Source: Cacajao melanocephalus
Lineage: Eukaryota > Chordata > Mammalia > Primates > Pitheciidae
Direction: 5' to 3'
DNA: 64,000 nt
Assembly (NCBI GenBank): GCA_963573385.1
Contig: CAUYLG010051170.1
Span: 21,644 to 85,643, forward strand
How positions within the stretch are numbered: position 1 is the stretch's first letter; each line of letters begins with the position of its first letter. Position numbers and translations under genes: made by a program. The notes beneath the pieces are model-generated. The model worked only from the letters and a program-made list of their open reading frames with translations. It did not search any database and had not been told where the DNA came from. This document shows positions 45,785 to 59,424 of this stretch, one piece after another.

Positions 45785-45910
45785 TAATTCCTCCAACCAT
45801 CCTCACAGGTAAATGTGAATATCTCCGCCACGTTACAAATGAGGAAAATGGCCTTCAGAAAGATCAAGGTCATGTAGCTAGAAAGAGCTAATTGGCTTAG
45901 GCTGAACTGC
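45785..45910 (-). repeat. MIR SINE fragment, antisense
   Basis: ccatcctcacaggtaaatgt, gttacaaatgaggaaaatgg, aaagatcaaggtcatgtagc, tagaaagagctaattggc: reversed MIR core. Confidence 0.7.
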
Positions 45911-47569
45911 TTCATTTTCTTACTCCCTACCTTCAGCCTTGCTCTTTACCTGCAGAGATGGCCTGGGGGTGGTCATGGTCTTACGTAACTTCTCCTCTCC
46001 TCCAGACCCCAAAGAGGTACCTACCCTTTGCATGGAGCCAGAAGGATTTTGAGGCCTGATTCGGGGTGGAGGATGGGAAGGAGAGAGGGGAGGGGTCAGG
46101 CCCTCTCCAGAGCCCAGACAGCATCTTCTCTTTCCAGAGGTAAATAGTGAAACTTAATTAGCAGGCGGCGCGTGCCAGGCAAGTAATCCACAGGCTTTCC
46201 AAGGCATCTGCTTCCACGTGCTCAGGGGGAATGTCACCAGCTCCCCTCCACCTGGGCACTGAAGCTTATGCCTGCGCAGACTCCAGTGAGGCTTGCTAGT
46301 GGGAGGAGGCCATGAGTATGGCTTCCTTTTCCAGGCTGTGTCTAGTGAATCTCTCTGACCTAGTTGCTTTGGGCAGTCCAAGGTGTGACTTCAGACAATA
46401 TGACAATTCAGGACAATCACAGCCAGGGCCTTCTCTCCTCATCACATACGTAGTCACTAAAGTATTTCAAGAAAACATTTCAGAACTGAGGGTGGGGGTG
46501 GGGAAAGAAAATAGGTTAAGAAACAAGGGGAACAGATTAGTGCCTCCATTTATGTGGAAGGCAGAGGGGGCCTAAGAGATGTGAGCTGTGAGGTCGGAGC
46601 ACCAGGAAGGTCCCTGCTCTTTTCCTGTGAGTTCCCTCCCTCCCTCTCTGCCTTCACTGATACGCTGACTTTTGCAACTCATTCCTCTAGGTTAAGCTTT
46701 GCCCCAGTCCCAACCCCCAATCCTTGTCAGAGCAGTACATGAAGTTCCCAGAGACTCATTCAGAAGTGAGATTGGGGTGTCTTTTCTGCATAGGAAGGCT
46801 TGAGCCCCAGTTTCTGAAAGGACGCAAAGAAAGCCATACAGACTCCTGAGATGGGAGGGATATCAGGAACTTGAGTGGACAAAGAGAGGACTACATCTCA
46901 GTTGCCTTCTGCCCTTACCAACTCTCACCCTCCCCAGAACTTAGTGTCTCTGGGCCTCAGTTTCCATCTCTGTAAACAAATAGAGCTGGCCCTAATCATG
47001 CTTCTTGACTCTTCTAAGCTTTGGCTACCTGCTTTGACCCAAGGCCTCCCCTGGAAATGGAGATAGAAGTGTCTCCCAGCTGCACCTGCCCTGGTGCTTC
47101 AGCCCTGGCAGTGGGGACATGGGGGCTTAGAAGGGAAGTGACTGGACCAGCAGAACCTTGGGTGGGGGCTTTCTGTGTCTCCAGGCAGCTATGGAGCTAG
47201 AAAACTAGCAGGGACTGAAGGCTAGTTGGGCTGGGGAACCTACCTGATGGGGCGCACAGTCTCTTCCCTGCAGGTATTTGCCCCACCTCTTCCCTCCCAC
47301 GGTGGACCCAGAAGCCCAGTGGGAGCCTAGCCTAGGTATAATCAATCAGGATGAGCAGCTTCTACCCTAAGCCTTGGCCCCTCCATGCAGTCCACCCTAA
47401 CCCAGGCCCCCAGGGAACACCACTGCTCTGAGTCCAAGCCTCAAGGTGAATGTCAACCTTTACCTGCCTTAGAAGACTCCTCGGCTTGGGCCTGCTTCCT
47501 CTCCCTGGGCCTGCTTCCTCTCACTGCTACTCTATTTCAGATTTTCTGCTCTTCCACTCTAGCTGCCCA
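45911..47569. other. Mostly unique, no gene seen
   Basis: A short sense MIR core may lie near 46940-47000 (gggcctcagtttccatctct). Otherwise no repeat. Frames are under 90 codons and overlap on both strands. Confidence 0.4.
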
Positions 47570-48118
47570 GAATGGTAGGTATAATTCTAAGCTGTCCCAC
47601 CCCCAAGATTCCTGACCTGTGGTTATTCAAACATGAATCTAGGTGTTGAGGTGAAGTGATTTTTTCAGGTAAAATTAAAGTCCCAAATCAGTTGACCTTC
47701 ATATACAGAGGTTGTCTGGGTAAATCTAACCTGCTCCTGGGAGCCCTTTAAAGCAGAGAGTTTTCTTCCACTGAATGGTCAATGGAAAGTCAGGTAGACT
47801 CAGGCCATGGAGAAAGTAAATACTCAGGGTGTGCATTGCTGATGGAAAGGGCAACCTCTTAGGGCTGAACGCAGGAAACTGGGGACCTGAATTCCACAGC
47901 CACAAGTAAATGGATCTTGTCAACAGCCAGAGAGCTTGGAAGAGTACCGTGAGCTCCAGGTGAGAGCTGTGGCCCCAGCCAACACCTTGATTTCAGCCGG
48001 TGAGACCCTGGGCAGAGAATAAGGTCATGCTGTGTCAGACTTTAACCTACAGACCTGTGAGCTAAACAGGTGTTGTTTCAATCTGCTGTGTTTGTAGCAA
48101 CTTGTTACGCAGCAAATG
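47570..48118 (+). repeat. MLT1-type LTR, sense, diverged
   Basis: ggtaggtataattctaagct, cccccaagattcctgacctg, gccaacaccttgatttcagc, cggtgagaccctgggcagag, gtagcaacttgttacgcagc. It parallels the LTR at 43035. The middle is poorly conserved. Confidence 0.6.
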
Positions 48119-48219
48119 AAAAGCCTCCCCCCTGCCTGGGATCTCCCTCCCTCCTCACACAAGCCCTGACCTCCTTAGCTTTGAGCCTCTGCCCAGGATA
48201 AACCCTGATTTCTCCATCT

Positions 48220-48660
48220 CCACATCCACTCAACTCTCAGGAGGGTTCAAGTCAAATGCCACCATTCCTGTGAATTTCCCCCAGAGCCCACCATCTCAAG
48301 GCAGAAATCTCTCTCTAGCCATTTCTATCTCCTCTGCACAGCCTATGCCCAGCATCATAGTCATGCTGGATAAATTAGCAGTGTCAGGACACAATATGCA
48401 TTTCCGCAGTTCTGGGTTTTGCACATGCTGTTCTCTCTGCCTGCCCCCACCTCTGGGGCCAAATGAGGCAAAGTCCTTCAGAATCCTCACCGTCTCCTCA
48501 CTGAAGCCTTCCCTACCTGTGGGAAGTGACTGCCACCCCTGGGATCCCATCATATTTTGCATCTCCTTCTACTATAGCCATTTCCCCTTCTCTTGGGATA
48601 ATCTGTCCACCGCCTGCAGGAGGGTAGCATCTTCTCCAGCACAGGAAGTCTTGTGTCATT
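48220..48660 (+). repeat. L2 LINE fragment(s), sense
   Basis: caactctcaggagggttcaa, gtcaaatgccaccattcctg, then gggttttgcacatgctgttc, tctctgcctgcccccacctc, ctcactgaagccttccctac, catcatattttgcatctcct. The L2 order occurs roughly twice, so two fragments are likely. The 160-codon plus frame at 48270-48752 is read through this repeat and is not a gene. Confidence 0.72.
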
Positions 48661-49314
48661 TCTCTTTCTGGGCTGCATGCAGAGACTGCACTGCTATTAG
48701 TTACCCGATTAGTGGCCAAATGAGTGAAGAAATTTTTGCTCCACCTAACTAGCTTTCCTGGCACATGTGTACCCAATTCTTGGAGTCTGGATTAGGATGT
48801 AACAATGAAATATCCCCACTCCTGTATTATAATATTTAGCTACAGATCAGACCTTCTCTTGTCAGGCCTAATGGAGAAGAAAAACAGCTCCCATCAAGCT
48901 GTAGGGAGGCTGTGGCAGGGAGAGAGCCCTGAGAAGGCAGCTGTTTTCTCTCTCTGGGGCTGGCCATGGTGCTCTGCTTGAAGACAAGCCTTGCAGTTTG
49001 CTCACCTCTCTTTTCTGGACGCCAGGACTGCCCACCTGAGGTCTGCAGGCACTGATGAGATTCTCAGCCAAATCTTCTGGGCATTCGGGTGGGATTAGAG
49101 CAGCCATTCTATAAGAACCTAACCCTGGGGATGCCTGGCCTACCAAGAAGGCATGGCTGGAGGGGCACCAGGTCCCCTGAGGGGCAGCGTCTCCAGGTGA
49201 TGCACTTTCTGGGGACTGCTGAGGCCGGCAACCATCAGCTATGGCAGGAGCGAAAGCTCCCCTCTGGAGGCACAATGACCCCTTGGAGTTGACGCAAACA
49301 CAGCCAGTGTGGCC
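48661..49314. other. Unique stretch, no gene seen
   Basis: The 161-codon minus frame at 48868-49353 is among the longest here but shows no domain and overlaps plus-strand frames. I leave it as non-coding. Confidence 0.38.
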
Positions 49315-49495
49315 TAGTCCTCTGCAGTGTGAAATGGAGGCTCTGCCCAGCATTCACCGAGAGACTGAGGCAAATCACTTAACTTTTCTGAAGCTCAGGG
49401 TCATTGAGAGGAATAAATAAGGCAATGTATGAAAAGGTTAAGCACATGCTGGGCATACAGGAAGTACTTCATAAATATTAGCTAGTATTCCTATT
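49315..49495 (+). repeat. MIR SINE, sense
   Basis: gaaatggaggctctgcccag, gactgaggcaaatcacttaa, cttttctgaagctcagggtc, gaggaataaataaggcaatg, aagcacatgctgggcataca. Confidence 0.82.
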
Positions 49496-49659
49496 CTAGC
49501 AGTGTCCCTTCTAGCTCTGCTTCAGGGTTCTGGCATATCCCAGTTCATCTCTAACAATAGGTTTAGACGTGACTTCTCCATACCCCGTGAAGAGCCCATG
49601 AGTTCTCTTAGAAACTATGATGTGTCTGAGACATGGAGAGAGAGGGTGTGGGGCAAAGG

Positions 49660-49930
49660 AATTTCCAGCTCACTTAATATCCATATGTTCCCTCAAATTT
49701 CCCAGATCTCTTGCAGTCAGTATGGCTATATGATTTGCTCTGGCCAGTGGGCTATAAGCAGAAGTGGTGAGTGATACTTCTGAGCCAAAGCATTTAAATA
49801 CTAATGTTCAGCCTTCCAGTTGTCTTTTCAGTGGTCATGAGGCCATGTCTTGAGATAAGGGAGGCTGCCTGGATCACTGAGTCACTGCATGGAAACCAGA
49901 TGGCATGAAGAGCTGCTTCACTTGCACAGA
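49660..49930 (+). repeat. Ancient LTR-like repeat, sense, part 1
   Basis: gcagtcagtatggctatatg, atttgctctggccagtgggc, tataagcagaagtggtgagt, catgaggccatgtcttgaga, gcctggatcactgagtcact. It continues after an Alu at 50219-50320, ending ttgttattgcagcatagcct and gctgattaataca. Confidence 0.5.
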
Positions 49931-50218
49931 ATTTTCTTTTCTTTTGAGACAGAATATCACACTGTCACTGGGGCTGAAGTCCAATGGCACAATCTTAATT
50001 CACTGCAACCTCTGCCTCCTGGGTTCAAGCAATTCTCCTGCCTCAACCTCCTGAGTAGCTGGTATTACAGGCACCTGCCACCATAGCTGGCTAATTTTTT
50101 TATTTTTAGTAGAGACAGGGTTTCACTATGTTGGCCAGGCTGGTCTCAAATGTCTGACCTCATAATCTGTCAAATCCCAAAGTGTTGGGATTACAGGTGT
50201 GAGCCACTGTACCCAGCC
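49931..50218 (-). mobile_element. AluS-like element, antisense
   Basis: cttttgagacagaatatcac, cactgcaacctctgcctcct, ctaatttttttatttttagt, actatgttggccaggctggt, gtgagccactgtacccagcc. Flanks agaattttc and aggattttt are a plausible decayed target duplication. Confidence 0.94.
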
Positions 50219-50320
50219 AGGATTTTTATGAGTGGCAAATGAACTCCTGTTGGATTGAGACATGGTTATTTTGTTATTGCAGCATAGCCTACCTTATGCT
50301 GATTAATACAGACTGGCTGA

Positions 50321-51326
<1,006 letters not shown>

Positions 51327-51336
51327 AAATTAGTCC

Positions 51337-51709
51337 ATTTTCACACTGCTATAAAGATGCTACCCGAGACTGGGTAATTTTTAAAGGAAAGATGTTTAAT
51401 TGACTCACAGTTCTGCCTGAGTGGGGAGGCCTCAGGAAACTTACAATCATGGTGGAAGGGGAAGCAGGCATGTCTTACATGGTGGCAGGTGAGAGAGATA
51501 GTCTGTGTAGGAGGAACTGTCAAACACTTATAAAACCATCAGATCTTGTGAGAACTCACTCACTATCATGACAACAGCATGGGGGAAACTGTCCCCATGA
51601 TCCAATCACCTTCCACCTTGTCAAGGTCTCTCCTTTGACAAACGTGGGGATTTTGGGGATTATAATTGAAGATGAGATTTGGGTGGGGACATAGAGCCAA
51701 ATCGTAACA
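51337..51709 (-). mobile_element. MST-type MaLR LTR, antisense
   Basis: cactgctataaagatgctac, ccgagactgggtaatttt, gtttaattgactcacagttc, aaaccatcagatcttgtgag, gatgagatttgggtggggac, ending aatcgtaaca. The left tip (ttaaattagtcc, about 51014-51025) lies beyond the Alu. Confidence 0.92.
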
Positions 51710-53439
51710 GCTGTCCCAAACCGTTCCTCCCTATCTCAAGTTACTGCATCCCTACCATATTCTATGGTTATTCTGAGAACTGCAAGAAGAAAATAAAGAA
51801 AGGGAAAGGGGGAGAAACTGCGTTGGGTAAGGATATTTTGGGAATATTCAGCTAGGGTCAAGAATTTGGGAAAAAGGAAGGAGAACAGAGAGCAGAAGCA
51901 GCCAAATGGCCATCTCGGGGAAACTTTGTGTGGCATGAAGGACCTCTCTAAGGGAAGGAATGGCAGTGAGTGCTTTCTACCATCTTCAGTCTTGGGTGAG
52001 TTTGCAAACAGCTTGTAAGTAAGACTGCAATGCCTCCGCTTTCCTCTCCCACTCACTACGGTGGGCAAAACGGAGAATTTATACAAGGCTGGTCACTTGC
52101 TTTCTTCTAAAGAGCATGATCTATCTTTAGAGTATGAGAAGAAGAGACAAAAGAAACACAACTTCCATCTGTAATTGCCATTCTGCTACATTAAGTCCTA
52201 TTAGCAGGGGGCCCTCAGGACTTGGTTCTGGCATTAAGGCCAGGTCCCTCCCTGAAGCCAGGAGGCCAGCTCTCCACTATGGCCACCAGCCAAGCACAGT
52301 TCATTTGCTTCAGAACCTTAACAACAAACACACAAAACCCCAAACCCACGGGCCTCTGTCTCCTTCTTCCCATGGCTGATGAAGGGGAGTAGGAAGGGTT
52401 TGAGGTTATTGAAATGCTATTTTAAACTCTAAGTCAATGTTAACCAAAACCTTGAGGCTGATTAAACACGACCTTTGGGCCACGGTGCTCTGGCTCAGAA
52501 AGGCAAACAGCTTCCACCATCTCAGCAGCTCCGGGCTTGTTTATTGGTTTGAAAGCCCTTACAGGGCCCACCAGGCTGAGGGGCAAGGAGGGGAAACTTT
52601 AATATCTAAAGGGAGAGATCAAAAGCAGTTGACATTTCTGGCAGAGAGCAAGCGTGTGTGTATCTTTATATGTATAATGTTATAGCTCAGCAGAAAGAAA
52701 AAGGCATTTCTTCTCTGGGTTAAATCAAATCAGGCCACATGTTCTTGATCTTGACTGTGTTGTCTTATAATCCAACCAAATTTAACTGACATTGAGCATT
52801 TTTGATCTGAACAGTTAACATGGAAATTTGGCCCAAATAACTTTCTATACATTCTGAACATGAATTTGGTTCAATATTCAGAAACGATGGGAAAGGCCCC
52901 TCCCTGCACCCCTCCAGGGAGCCAGTCAAAAGTGCGGCTTGTGGGTCAGGCTGCCAGCTCTTCACCGTCCTCTCTGCTGATGGAGCTGATGAAGGAGAAC
53001 ACCTTCACGTCTGGTCATGAGATGTCCACATCTGATCCTGGGCCCCTGGATTTGTTTCAGATCACCCCAAAGAAGAGAGATGACTGTGACATGTTAAAAG
53101 CATCTAATGCAGCTACAAGGTCTAGGAAGAGGCCTGGAAGATGTCTCTGGGATTTATTTCCCTTGAGCTTCCTGGTAGCCTTGGTGAGGACAGTTTCAGT
53201 GAAATATTGAGTTGACGTGAGAATAGCCTTGGATGATAGAAAGAACACTTCTTCCAGCACCTGGTGCTGTGCTTGACACAGAGAAGGTGCTCAGTGGACA
53301 TTTGCAGAATAGACTTCGAATAAATAAATGTGTGGTAGACCCAAGCAGCTGGTTACTCCATATGCATATACCCCCACTGTTCCTTGCTAAGTGCATCCTG
53401 TTTTAGTTCTAGAACGCAACAAACTCACTTCCAGGTGAT
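51710..53439. other. Mostly unique, no gene seen
   Basis: About 1.7 kb. 52400-52600 is complex and unique with a tgtttattggttt forkhead-like motif. A short L2/MIR-like tail lies near 53255-53325 (cagcacctggtgctgtgctt). Frames of up to 116 codons overlap on both strands. Confidence 0.4.
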
Positions 53440-54060
53440 AGAATATGATGGATATAAGCTAATCCTGCCAATCCTATTCTTGGTCTTTCCTGTTTTCCTT
53501 GTAGCTAGGGACAGATCTTTGACCCAGCTCTGGCCAATGAGACCTAAGTGGAAGTTTCTGGAGGAGTTTTGAGAAAGCTTTTAAATTTTTGGTTAAAGAG
53601 GACAGATAAAGTTGTAATGTTCACTCCCTCTTCTCCCTAGTCCTGCCTTCATTCATTGCTTTCATTCTGCAATGCAGAGTTGTTCCTAAGAAGTGCCTGG
53701 CTCCCCCCTGCATTGAGATTTGACTCCATCACTGTTTCTCATTAGTGGTAGGAAAGGAAGTGACAGAAGTAACATCTGGAGCAAGATTCTAAGGACTTCC
53801 CCATGCTCTCTCTTTTACCAGGTGGGTATGGTTGACAGGAAAGGCCCTAGAGAGTAGCAGACCTGCAAGACAGAAGGAGTCAGGGTCCCCAAAGCACCGT
53901 GTAGAGGACAGTACCCAGTGACAAGAAATACTTGCATTGGAATGGTAGGGTGTTCAGAGGTTCTAGACTGTTAATAATTTCTATTGCTTTAAGCATTAAC
54001 ATTTTGGGGATTGCTTGCTACAGAGCTAATGCTATCCTAACAAATATACTTACTTTCTGT
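53440..54060 (+). repeat. Ancient LTR-like repeat, sense
   Basis: acccagctctggccaatgag, acctaagtggaagtttctgg, aggagttttgagaaagcttt, and a 3' end tgctttaagcattaacattt, ttggggattgcttgctacag. Family unresolved; the interior is decayed. Confidence 0.5.
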
Positions 54061-54061
54061 A

Positions 54062-54225
54062 TGATTTAAAGCAAGTTACTTCAAGTCTCTCTACTTCATT
54101 TCTTCTTCAGCAAATTGGAGCTACCTGTAGGACGCACCTCCTAGGATGGTTGAGACAAATACATAAAGCACTTAGCACAGTGTCTGTTCCATAGCAAGTG
54201 CTCATTACATGCTAACACATTTTCT
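54062..54225 (+). repeat. MIR SINE, sense
   Basis: gcaagttacttcaagtctct, acttcatttcttcttcagca, gatggttgagacaaatacat, aaagcacttagcacagtgtc, agcaagtgctcattacatgc. Confidence 0.83.
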
Positions 54226-54699
54226 TACTATTATTATCATTCCTGAATTGGGGATGAGTTAGGTGACTGCTGGAGTCTCTTATAGCCTTGAGATCCTGAG
54301 ATTCCCTGCGTGATTCAGATCCTAAGTGGAAAGAGCAAAGAGATGTTGTGTCTGAGGAGTTGATGTGTCTCCAGGGGAGGTAAAAATACTCTCAGGGGCA
54401 GTGGTGGCTAAAATTCAGAAGAGAGCTTCCTTCCTGCTGCTTTCCCCACCCACCTCTCAGACAGGCTTCTGAGATGCCTTCCTTTCCTGTACTGATGAAA
54501 TATTACTTGGAGCAGAGACCCAGCATTCAATAATCAATCTCTCTTTCCCATTTTGGTATGATTCATGCCAGGAGACCAGGATGTTTAGTTTTGTTCTGGT
54601 TTGCTTTTGTTAAGCATACTGCTACTTTCTTGTACTCAGAGGGTAGGATGAAAATCACTGTTTGGGAACCTTTTGAACACATTCTCACCTGCCTTCATA

Positions 54700-54965
54700 G
54701 TGGAGCTGTGTATCATCTCTGAGCATAGAGAAAGAGAAAGAGCCCCAGGGAGGAGTCAGCAGTGCAGCATTCCAGTCCTGGTTTTTCCCTTTCATGGCTC
54801 TCCTCAGGCCTCAGTTTCCTCATCTGCAAAGTGGGATAATAACATTTCCTATTTAAGTAGATTATAACAAGGTGTAGGTAAATTAATATATGTCAAATCA
54901 CTAGAACTGTGCTTGGCTAATAGTAAATTATAGGTAAGTGTCAGCAATATGTAATATTATTGTTG
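54700..54965 (+). repeat. MIR SINE, sense
   Basis: cagcattccagtcctggttt, ggcctcagtttcctcatctg, caaagtgggataataacatt, ctagaactgtgcttggctaa. Followed at about 54975-55130 by a weak antisense L2-like stretch. Confidence 0.8.
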
Positions 54966-55130
54966 TTCTTATCAGTGGGTATTTACCACAGGCAGGCACT
55001 GAAGAGGAAGACAAAAAGTTGACTACAACTCAGTCCTGTCCTTGAGTATCTTTTAGTCAATCAAAAGGGACTGATAGATAAACAAACAAGCATAAGAAAA
55101 TTCAGTATAAGCTTCAATGAAAAAGGCAGT

Positions 55131-55989
55131 CCATCCTGGCTTGGGATCAGGGCAGGACCCTAAAAATGGGGACTTGGACTAGGTAATTTCCAAGATTTTA
55201 CTCAGACACCTTTGTCATCCTTAGAAGCAGAACCCAGAACAGGGATGTGAGTGATTCCATTTTTCCCAGAGAAAGAGAATAAGAGAAGTGGGCTAGAGTA
55301 AAGGAAGGGCTAATTTGGTCTTGGCTTGTGCTAGCTTCAGCTTGAATGCCCGGCAAGCCCTAGAGCATGAATCACAACTCAGAGGGGCTTCCACCCAAGG
55401 CAAGGTGTCTAGGCTTTCACCCTCTCAAGTCAGTGGATCATTGGCTACAGATTATTCTCAGGGATTGGGGAGTTTAACCCCTGAGGAAAAAGGGCTCACA
55501 ATCTTCTCAGGACAATTGTCTGGAGAAAGGAAAACCTGTGAGCCACTGGCAGCAGATACTTACAGCCACTGAGGACTATGTGCCCCAGCTTAATAGAAGG
55601 AATCCAGCCGAGGCACCAAAGGATCCACTATACTCTTAGTCTACAGTTTCAGACTGCACAGGCTACAGGACTTGCCTCCATCTTCATCAGTCAAATGGAG
55701 AAAAGGATCCTAGCCCTGCCTCCTTAGAAAGCAAATCTGAGGCTGACATGAACCAGTGTAGGGTCACCAACGCTGCAAAGCTGAGAGCTAGGCCAAAGGG
55801 CAGGGGTCTGGAAAGAGTCCTAAAGGCTAGTCCTACTAATCTGCCACCTGCAGGTCTGTTGGTAACAGATGGGCCAAACCTCATGGCCAGAGGGAAAGGA
55901 CACTTAGGAGAGTCTTCCAGGGAGACTGCTATCCTGGCCTGTGCTCTGGCCACTCTTGTCCCATGGTAGAAAAGCCAGCTTGGCCCACT
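55131..55989. other. Unique stretch, no gene seen
   Basis: No repeats recognised. Frames under 90 codons overlap on both strands (55687-55953 minus, 55748-55969 plus). Confidence 0.38.
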
Positions 55990-56330
55990 TCAGAATTCAC
56001 TGAAATAATGAATAAAATCAACATGTTCTTCAAGACTCAGCTTCCTCACCTGAAACGATTATTTAGACCATAATGCCAATTTGAGGATTAAGTAACATAA
56101 TGACTTAAAGAAGGCTTAGCACAGTGCCTGGTAGATAGGAGATCCTCAGGATTGAGTGAATGATAGTGAGAAATAGATAAACTCTGACTCAGTTTCTTCT
56201 CACGTAAAATTAGGTTGATGATACCCATTTGGAGAGATAATGAGAGAAAATATAAGATTATCATTGTCAAGTGCTCAGCTCAGGCCTGGGGCTTGGTGGT
56301 GCCCAGTAAAGGTTGTACAATGAAGGTGCA
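55990..56330 (+). repeat. Two MIR SINE fragments in tandem, sense
   Basis: First: caagactcagcttcctcacc, ttgaggattaagtaacataa, cttagcacagtgcctggtag. Second, from about 56180: ctgactcagtttcttctcac, gagagataatgagagaaaat, aagtgctcagctcaggcctg. The same MIR segments appear twice head to tail. Confidence 0.75.
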
Positions 56331-56621
56331 AGACAGCACAAGCTGCACCGTAAGCACGTTCCTCTTTGGATCACCGGAAGGTGTGTACCTGTGACCAACC
56401 AGATCCTAGCTCTGTGGACTCCCTGCACAGTGCTCTCTGTTTTGAGCTTTTAGCGTGTATCTGCCCTCTTCTTGGACCTTCTTCAGCGATGCCTGTGCCC
56501 ATCTGGCTCAGGTAAAGTGGCTCATTCTTTCTTGCGCGAGGGCTTCTTACTGTCTGCTAGGTAGAGGGCTTCATTATGTGAAATCCAGGCTGAGCAGATG
56601 TCGAGACACAGGGAGCTGAGT

Positions 56622-58222
56622 TCTTTTTTTTTTCAATTGTATTTGGGCTCTGGGGTACATGTGCACGTCCTGCATCCTGCAGGATTGTTGTAGAGGTACA
56701 TACATGCCGTGATGGTTTGCTGTCTCCATCCCCACCCCATTGCCTACATCAGGCATTTCTCCCAGTGTTATCCCTCCCCCTCCTCCCCACCCCCACCCCG
56801 CTGTCCCCCCACTCCACCCACCAACATAGCCCTGTGAGTGTTGTTCCCTTCCCTGTGTCCAAGCGTTCTCATTGTTCATCACTGCCTATGAGTGAAAACA
56901 TGCGGTGTTTGCTTTTCTGTTCTTGTGTAAGTTTGTTGAGAATGATGGTTTCTAGGTTCACCTATGTCTCTACAAAGGACACGATCTCATCATATTTTAT
57001 GGCTGCATAGTATTCCATGGTGTATATGTGTTACATTTTTTTTTGTCTAGTCTGTCATTGATGGGCATTTGGGTTGGTTCCAGGTCTTTGCTTTGTAAAT
57101 AGCAATGAACAACGTGTGCATGTGTCTTTATAATAGAATGATTTATAATCCTTTGGGTATATACCCAGTAATGGGATTGCTGGGTCAAATGGAATTTCTA
57201 TTTCTAGATCCTTGAGGAATCACCACACTGTCTTCCACAATGGTTGAACTACTTTACATTCCCACCAGCAGTGTAAAAGTGTTCTTTTTATCCACATCCT
57301 CTCCAGCATCTGTTGTCTCCAGATTTTTTAATGATCACCATTCTAACTGGTATGAGATGGTATCTCCATGTGGTTTTGATTTGCATTTCTCTAATGACCA
57401 ATGATGATGAGCATTTTTTCATATGTTTGTTGGCTGAATATTTGTCTTCTTTTGAAAAGTGTCTGTTCATATCCTTTGCCCACTTTTTGATGGGGTTGTT
57501 TTTCTCTTGTAAATTTTTTAAGTTCTTTGTAGATTCTGGATATTAGCCCTTTGTCAGATGGGCAGCTTGCAAAATTTTTTTCCCATTCTGTTGGTTGCCA
57601 GTTCACTCTAATGATTGTTTCTTTTGCTGTGCAGAAGCTCTTCGGTTTAATTAGATCCCATTTGTCTATTTTGGTTTTTGTTGCCAACACTTTTGGTGTT
57701 TTAGTCATGAAGTCCTCGCCTATGCCTACGTCCTGAACGGCATTGCCTATGTTTTCTTCTAGGGTTTTTATAGTGTTAGGAATTATGTTTAAGTATTTAA
57801 TCTATCTGGAGTTAATTTTTGTTCCAGTTTCAGCTTTTTGCACATGGTTAGCCAGTTTTCCCAACAACATTTATTAAATAGGGAATCCTTTCCCCATTGC
57901 TTGTTTTTGTCAGGTTTGTTAAAGATCAGATGGTTGTAGATGTGTGGCGTTGCCTCTGAGGTCTCTGTTCTGTTCCATTGGTCTATATCTCTGTTTTGGT
58001 GTTTCGATTACTGTAGCCTTGTAGTATAGTTTGAAGTCAGGTAGCCTGATGCCTCTAGCTTTGTTCTTTTTGCTTAGGATTGTCTTGGCTATGCGGGCTC
58101 TTTTTTGGTTCCATATAAAGTTTAAGGTGGTTTTTTCCAGTTTTGTGAAGGTCAATGGTAGCTTGATGGGGTCAGCATTGAATCTATAAATTACTCTGGG
58201 CAGTATGGCCATTTTCACAATG
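56622..58222 (-). mobile_element. L1 (primate-specific type) 3' 1.6 kb, antisense
   Basis: Reversed 3' UTR (ctctggggtacatgtgcacg) and about 1.2 kb of ORF2 C-terminal region (ggctgcatagtattccatgg, gggtatatacccagtaatgg, ctgtgcagaagctcttcggt, gtagtatagtttgaagtcag). 5' truncated at about 58222 inside ORF2. This is the least diverged L1 in the window. Confidence 0.95.
57391..58218 (-). pseudogene. L1 ORF2 C-terminal fragment, broken
   Basis: Two readable minus-strand pieces, 57919-58218 and 57391-57708, match the C-terminal part of L1 ORF2 ([20 protein letters not shown], later an [18 protein letters not shown] stretch). They lie downstream of the reverse-transcriptase domain, are in separate frames and lack the endonuclease and RT domains. 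Non-functional. Confidence 0.92.
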
Positions 58223-58480
58223 AAAAGCTTCCAATGGTACTCATTAATGCTTATGAAATTTTATGAATTACCGATGACTTCACCAAAGTTTGTCTTCAAG
58301 TTTTGGGTGGTTTCTCAGCAAAAGCGTTACTCATGGCCTAAGCCTCACACTGTTAGCAGTCAGCACCACGTCGCAAAACACTCCCTCAGGATAAGGCTCA
58401 TGGTTAACAGTGGTAGATGTGAATTCTTAATTCAAATAGTGCCTGACTCTTGTCAAATTTGATTAAACCATCTTTTTTTT

Positions 58481-58778
<298 letters not shown>

Positions 58779-59390
58779 CCATCTTTTTTTTTTTTTTTTT
58801 TTCTTTTTTTGCTTGCTAATGTGGCTGGTAAAGTGCCTTAGTATACTCTTCAGTACTATTTCACTTTGTAAGAGTTGCTTTAGTTCAAACAAGGTGATAT
58901 GCTTGGCCAGGATCATGTCAACTACAAAATCCTGCTGTGTGCTACAGCAGACAAATCAATGCTGACATACAGGAATGTCCACTTTTCCCAAAGGCCACCT
59001 GTGACCATCTGAAATATTCAGGCAAGTGGGAGTGGGTGTACCAACTTATATAATAAAATGAGCAAAGTGAGGGATTTTTCCTATTTAACTTTGATCAAAA
59101 ATGAATAAAAATAAAAGTTCTAGTATTTTATTCCTGCACACTGATGGTAGTTTTGGCAACTGCTGGGATGCACTCAACTGATTTTGGAGCCCAGGAAAAG
59201 TCTAAGCTATCTGCACCTCTAAGCTGCTACTTAGGACTCCTAGAAACCCAGTGCCTATGCTCCCAGCTACATCTCTTGCCACCTTCTTCAACATTTATTT
59301 GTAGCTTACTGTGCTTACATACAACCTTTCAGGTCGTGTCTACACTCAAGCTGAGTCCCTTACCTAGAATATCCTTCCTTCCTATATTTT

Positions 59391-59424
59391 ACTCTTACTC
59401 TAAATTTACTCTTACTCTAAATTT
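59391..59424. repeat. 17-bp perfect tandem duplication
   Basis: actcttactctaaattt occurs twice without mismatch (59391-59407 and 59408-59424). Confidence 0.95.

Noticed and set aside
48868..49353. 161-codon minus-strand frame
   Set aside because: It extends into a MIR and has no domain or conserved start context. Random open frames of this size are expected in 64 kb of GC-moderate DNA.
57391..58218. L1 ORF2 as a live reverse transcriptase
   Set aside because: Only the C-terminal region remains, broken into pieces, without the endonuclease or RT domains.
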